DNA of 64,000 bases from an uncultured Bacteroides sp. Lineage in GTDB: Bacteria; Bacillota; Clostridia; Lachnospirales; Lachnospiraceae. Location: contig CAMECH010000002.1 of the NCBI GenBank assembly GCA_945913015.1, positions 62,001 to 126,000 on the forward strand, written 5' to 3'. The notes below the pieces were generated by a model. The model was not told the origin of the DNA. It searched no databases and saw only the letters and a program-made list of their open reading frames with translations. Shown in pieces: positions 62,370 to 64,000 of the stretch. Within the stretch, counting starts at the first letter, position 1. Each line of letters opens with the position of its first letter. The translations under genes were made by a program, and so were the position numbers.

Positions 62370-62538
62370 CCTGCTTCTTGGATACTCTGTATTTCTTATT
62401 TAATTCTGTAATTGCATCTGCTGCGGAAACCTTCTTAACTAAGACATCTCTTACTCTTTGACGGCATTCTGCATCAAATGGCATACTCTCCATTTTGAAG
62501 CTGGATTCAATACTACTTACTCTTCTATCAATTGTCAT
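62350..62538 (-). CDS. VbhA-type Fic antitoxin
   Basis: The product is 62 residues and all helical. SFKMES near residue 13 fits the (S/T)xxxE(G/N) inhibition motif of VbhA-type antitoxins, with Ser in place of the usual Gly; the Glu blocks ATP in the Fic active site. MPFDAECRQRVRDVL and SAADAITELNKKY match the antitoxin family that is coded directly before Fic genes. AAAGGATACGTGT precedes the ATG. Confidence 0.8.
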   Translation of the reverse strand: MTIDRRVSSIESSFKMESMPFDAECRQRVRDVLVKKVSAADAITELNKKYRVSKKQVERSRV

Positions 62539-62592
62539 ACACGTATCCTTTCTCCTTTCTCTTTCACAGAAAGGTATTTACTCCTTTATAGT

Positions 62593-62620
62593 ATACCACA
62601 AAATACTACATCCATACTAC
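62593..62620 (-). promoter_or_regulatory. Three phased GTRGTAT boxes at the antitoxin-Fic promoter
   Basis: ATACCAC, ATACTAC and ATACTAC (plus strand) start at 62593, 62603 and 62614, about one helical turn apart. In the gene's direction they overlap TGGTATACT, an extended -10 box, so a bound protein would block the promoter. Confidence 0.45.
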
Positions 62621-62679
62621 AATTTTTAGCATTATAAATAACGAACACCTCAGTGTTAATCCACCACCTGAAATATATT

Positions 62680-63972
62680 TTATTCCATGTATTTAATTTT
62701 ATTTGACTCAGTATCAAGGCTTTCAGCTTTAATGTAGCTTTCAGTGTCAGTCGGCAGGTCTCTCTTCTTAAGCTTGTTGCTTACTATTTCCCCTGCAATA
62801 TAATAGATAACCGCAAATGTAGGCACACCTAGAAGCATTCCTCCAAAGCCGAATATTCCTCCGGCTATAAGAATTGAAAACACAACCCAGAATGGGGAAA
62901 GCCCCGTAGAATCTCCAAGAATCTTGGGACCTATAATATTACCGTCAAGCTGCTGAAGCACAAGAATAAATATAACAAAGTAAAGTCCCTTGATAGGATT
63001 TGCAAGCGCAATAATAATAAAACTCGGCACAGCTCCTATATATGGTCCAAAAAACGGAATCACATTTGTTACACCTACAATAACGCTCACCAGTATCGGA
63101 TACGGCATGCGTAGTATCACAAGTCCGATATAACACAGCAGCCCGATAATAAGAGAATCAATTATTTTTCCGGTTATAAATCCTCCAAATATCTCGTTAC
63201 TCTTTCTTGCAGTGTGTATTATTATATTGCCTTTCTTTGCATCAAACAGCGTGTAAATAATCTTCTTTAACTGTCCTATAAAACGTTCCTTGCTTGCAAG
63301 CAGATATACGGATACTATGATTCCGACAAAAAGATTTATCACCAGCTTTGCCACGCTTACGACTCCGGTCGTAATAGAGACAATATAAGTATTTGCCTGC
63401 GGAAGCAGCTGCTCTTCAATCCACGTTTTCACAAACTCGGTGCTTGCTACAATACTTTGTTCAATCACCTGTGAAATCTGGGTATTCCCTTTTGATATAT
63501 TATCTACCCATGCAAGAAATGAATTAATCTCATCAGGGAGATTGCCCATGACGCCCTGTATACTCTCTATAATCTGCGGAATAATAAGTTCAAGCAGAAA
63601 TACTATAATAAATATAAGCAGCATAAGTGCACAGAATATGCCTATTCCTCTTGCAGCCTTTTTCGCCGCTTTTTCTTTCTTAATCCCCGGTGCCACAAAA
63701 CGCATAAACGCATTTTCCACAGTCATCATCACAGGATTTACTACATACGCAAGTACTATACCGATAATAAACGGCTGCATTATAGTCATCAGTTTGTTCC
63801 ATATCTTTGCAAATCCGCTGTATCTGTAGACAATGAAGAACAGCAGTATACATATAAAAAATGCTGCAACGGCCATAGACGCAATCACTGCGTATTTCTG
63901 AATGTCATATTTACTTTTTTTCCTATTTTCCGTTCCGGTCTGAATTTCATCAGTTCTCATTTCTTCATTCAT
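62680..63972 (-). CDS. AI-2E family transporter (PerM/YdiK-like permease)
   Basis: The product is about 430 residues with eight predicted helices in the family's 2+1+5 arrangement. The signature PILVSVIVGVTNVIPFFGPYIGAVPS and GGMLLGVPTFAVIYYIAGE identify the AI-2E/PerM family. Members export autoinducer-2 or act in Na+/H+ exchange; the substrate here is open. A basic N-terminus (ENRKKSKYDIQKY) is cytosolic. The first codon in the track (63981) is GTG; the ATG at 63972 has AAGGGG 8 nt upstream. Nothing is seen in 63973-64000. Confidence 0.9.
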   Translation of the reverse strand: MNEEMRTDEIQTGTENRKKSKYDIQKYAVIASMAVAAFFICILLFFIVYRYSGFAKIWNKLMTIMQPFIIGIVLAYVVNPVMMTVENAFMRFVAPGIKKEKAAKKAARGIGIFCALMLLIFIIVFLLELIIPQIIESIQGVMGNLPDEINSFLAWVDNISKGNTQISQVIEQSIVASTEFVKTWIEEQLLPQANTYIVSITTGVVSVAKLVINLFVGIIVSVYLLASKERFIGQLKKIIYTLFDAKKGNIIIHTARKSNEIFGGFITGKIIDSLIIGLLCYIGLVILRMPYPILVSVIVGVTNVIPFFGPYIGAVPSFIIIALANPIKGLYFVIFILVLQQLDGNIIGPKILGDSTGLSPFWVVFSILIAGGIFGFGGMLLGVPTFAVIYYIAGEIVSNKLKKRDLPTDTESYIKAESLDTESNKIKYME

Positions 63973-64000
63973 ACATGACACCCCTTTTAAATCCGCTGTT

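Overview
The window looks like a chromosomal segment of a low-to-moderate GC Gram-positive Clostridia, most likely family Lachnospiraceae. The grounds are gene content and order: the run uvrC-hprK-ROK glucokinase-murB-rapZ-whiA-Crh-like HPr-dnaE-pfkA, the DUF6145 protein beside birA, a SleB-type wall hydrolase, LCP protein and NADP-glutamate dehydrogenase, plus strong AGGAGG ribosome binding sites. A relative of Lachnospira/[Eubacterium] eligens is a guess from general style only. No tRNA, rRNA, CRISPR array, transposase or prophage was seen.

Layout. 1-10.5 kb: a signalling block on the minus strand with a truncated membrane sensor, a CZB zinc-domain protein, a PocR hybrid histidine kinase, an alpha/beta hydrolase-LytTR-DUF3021 operon with a likely LytTR operator, a 5'-truncated HD gene and a 7TM hybrid kinase. 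10.7-14.5 kb: an AT-rich accessory island with a secreted two-domain UGSC-type protein, a Fic protein with an altered active site and a decayed phd-doc pair. It is bounded by a GNAT remnant on one side and the gdhA terminator on the other. 14.5-34.6 kb: metabolism and envelope genes (gdhA, LCP, HAD phosphatase, cytosolic-looking subtilase, clpX, MATE, birA, argF, SleB) and the murL-murD2-trmH operon, which would make UDP-MurNAc-L-Ala-D-Glu through an L-Glu intermediate and an epimerase instead of free D-Glu. 34.6-53.7 kb: the housekeeping run from dnaE to ftsH, then pyrG and a three-gene ABC-2 exporter on the plus strand, and an Mrp/NBP35 ATPase.

53.7-64 kb is accessory again: a 1.3-kb hairpin-rich intergenic stretch, a MATE exporter behind a TfoX-MarR chimera that has lost its DNA-binding half, degenerate tandem repeats, orphan genes, a nitroreductase, an EF-hand-like protein behind five GTTAGT boxes at exact 11-bp intervals, a Fic toxin with a VbhA-type antitoxin, and an AI-2E-family permease.

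The most unusual cross-window pattern is a dispersed 5'-leader repeat. Two nearly full copies (upstream of pfkA and mrp) and a divergent copy (upstream of the PocR kinase) carry successive hairpins. They end in a GGAATGGAGG-like block that supplies the downstream gene's ribosome binding site. The same terminal block also precedes the genes for the alpha/beta hydrolase, HAD phosphatase, argF, hprK and nitroreductase. All functional calls come from reading the sequence; no database search was possible.
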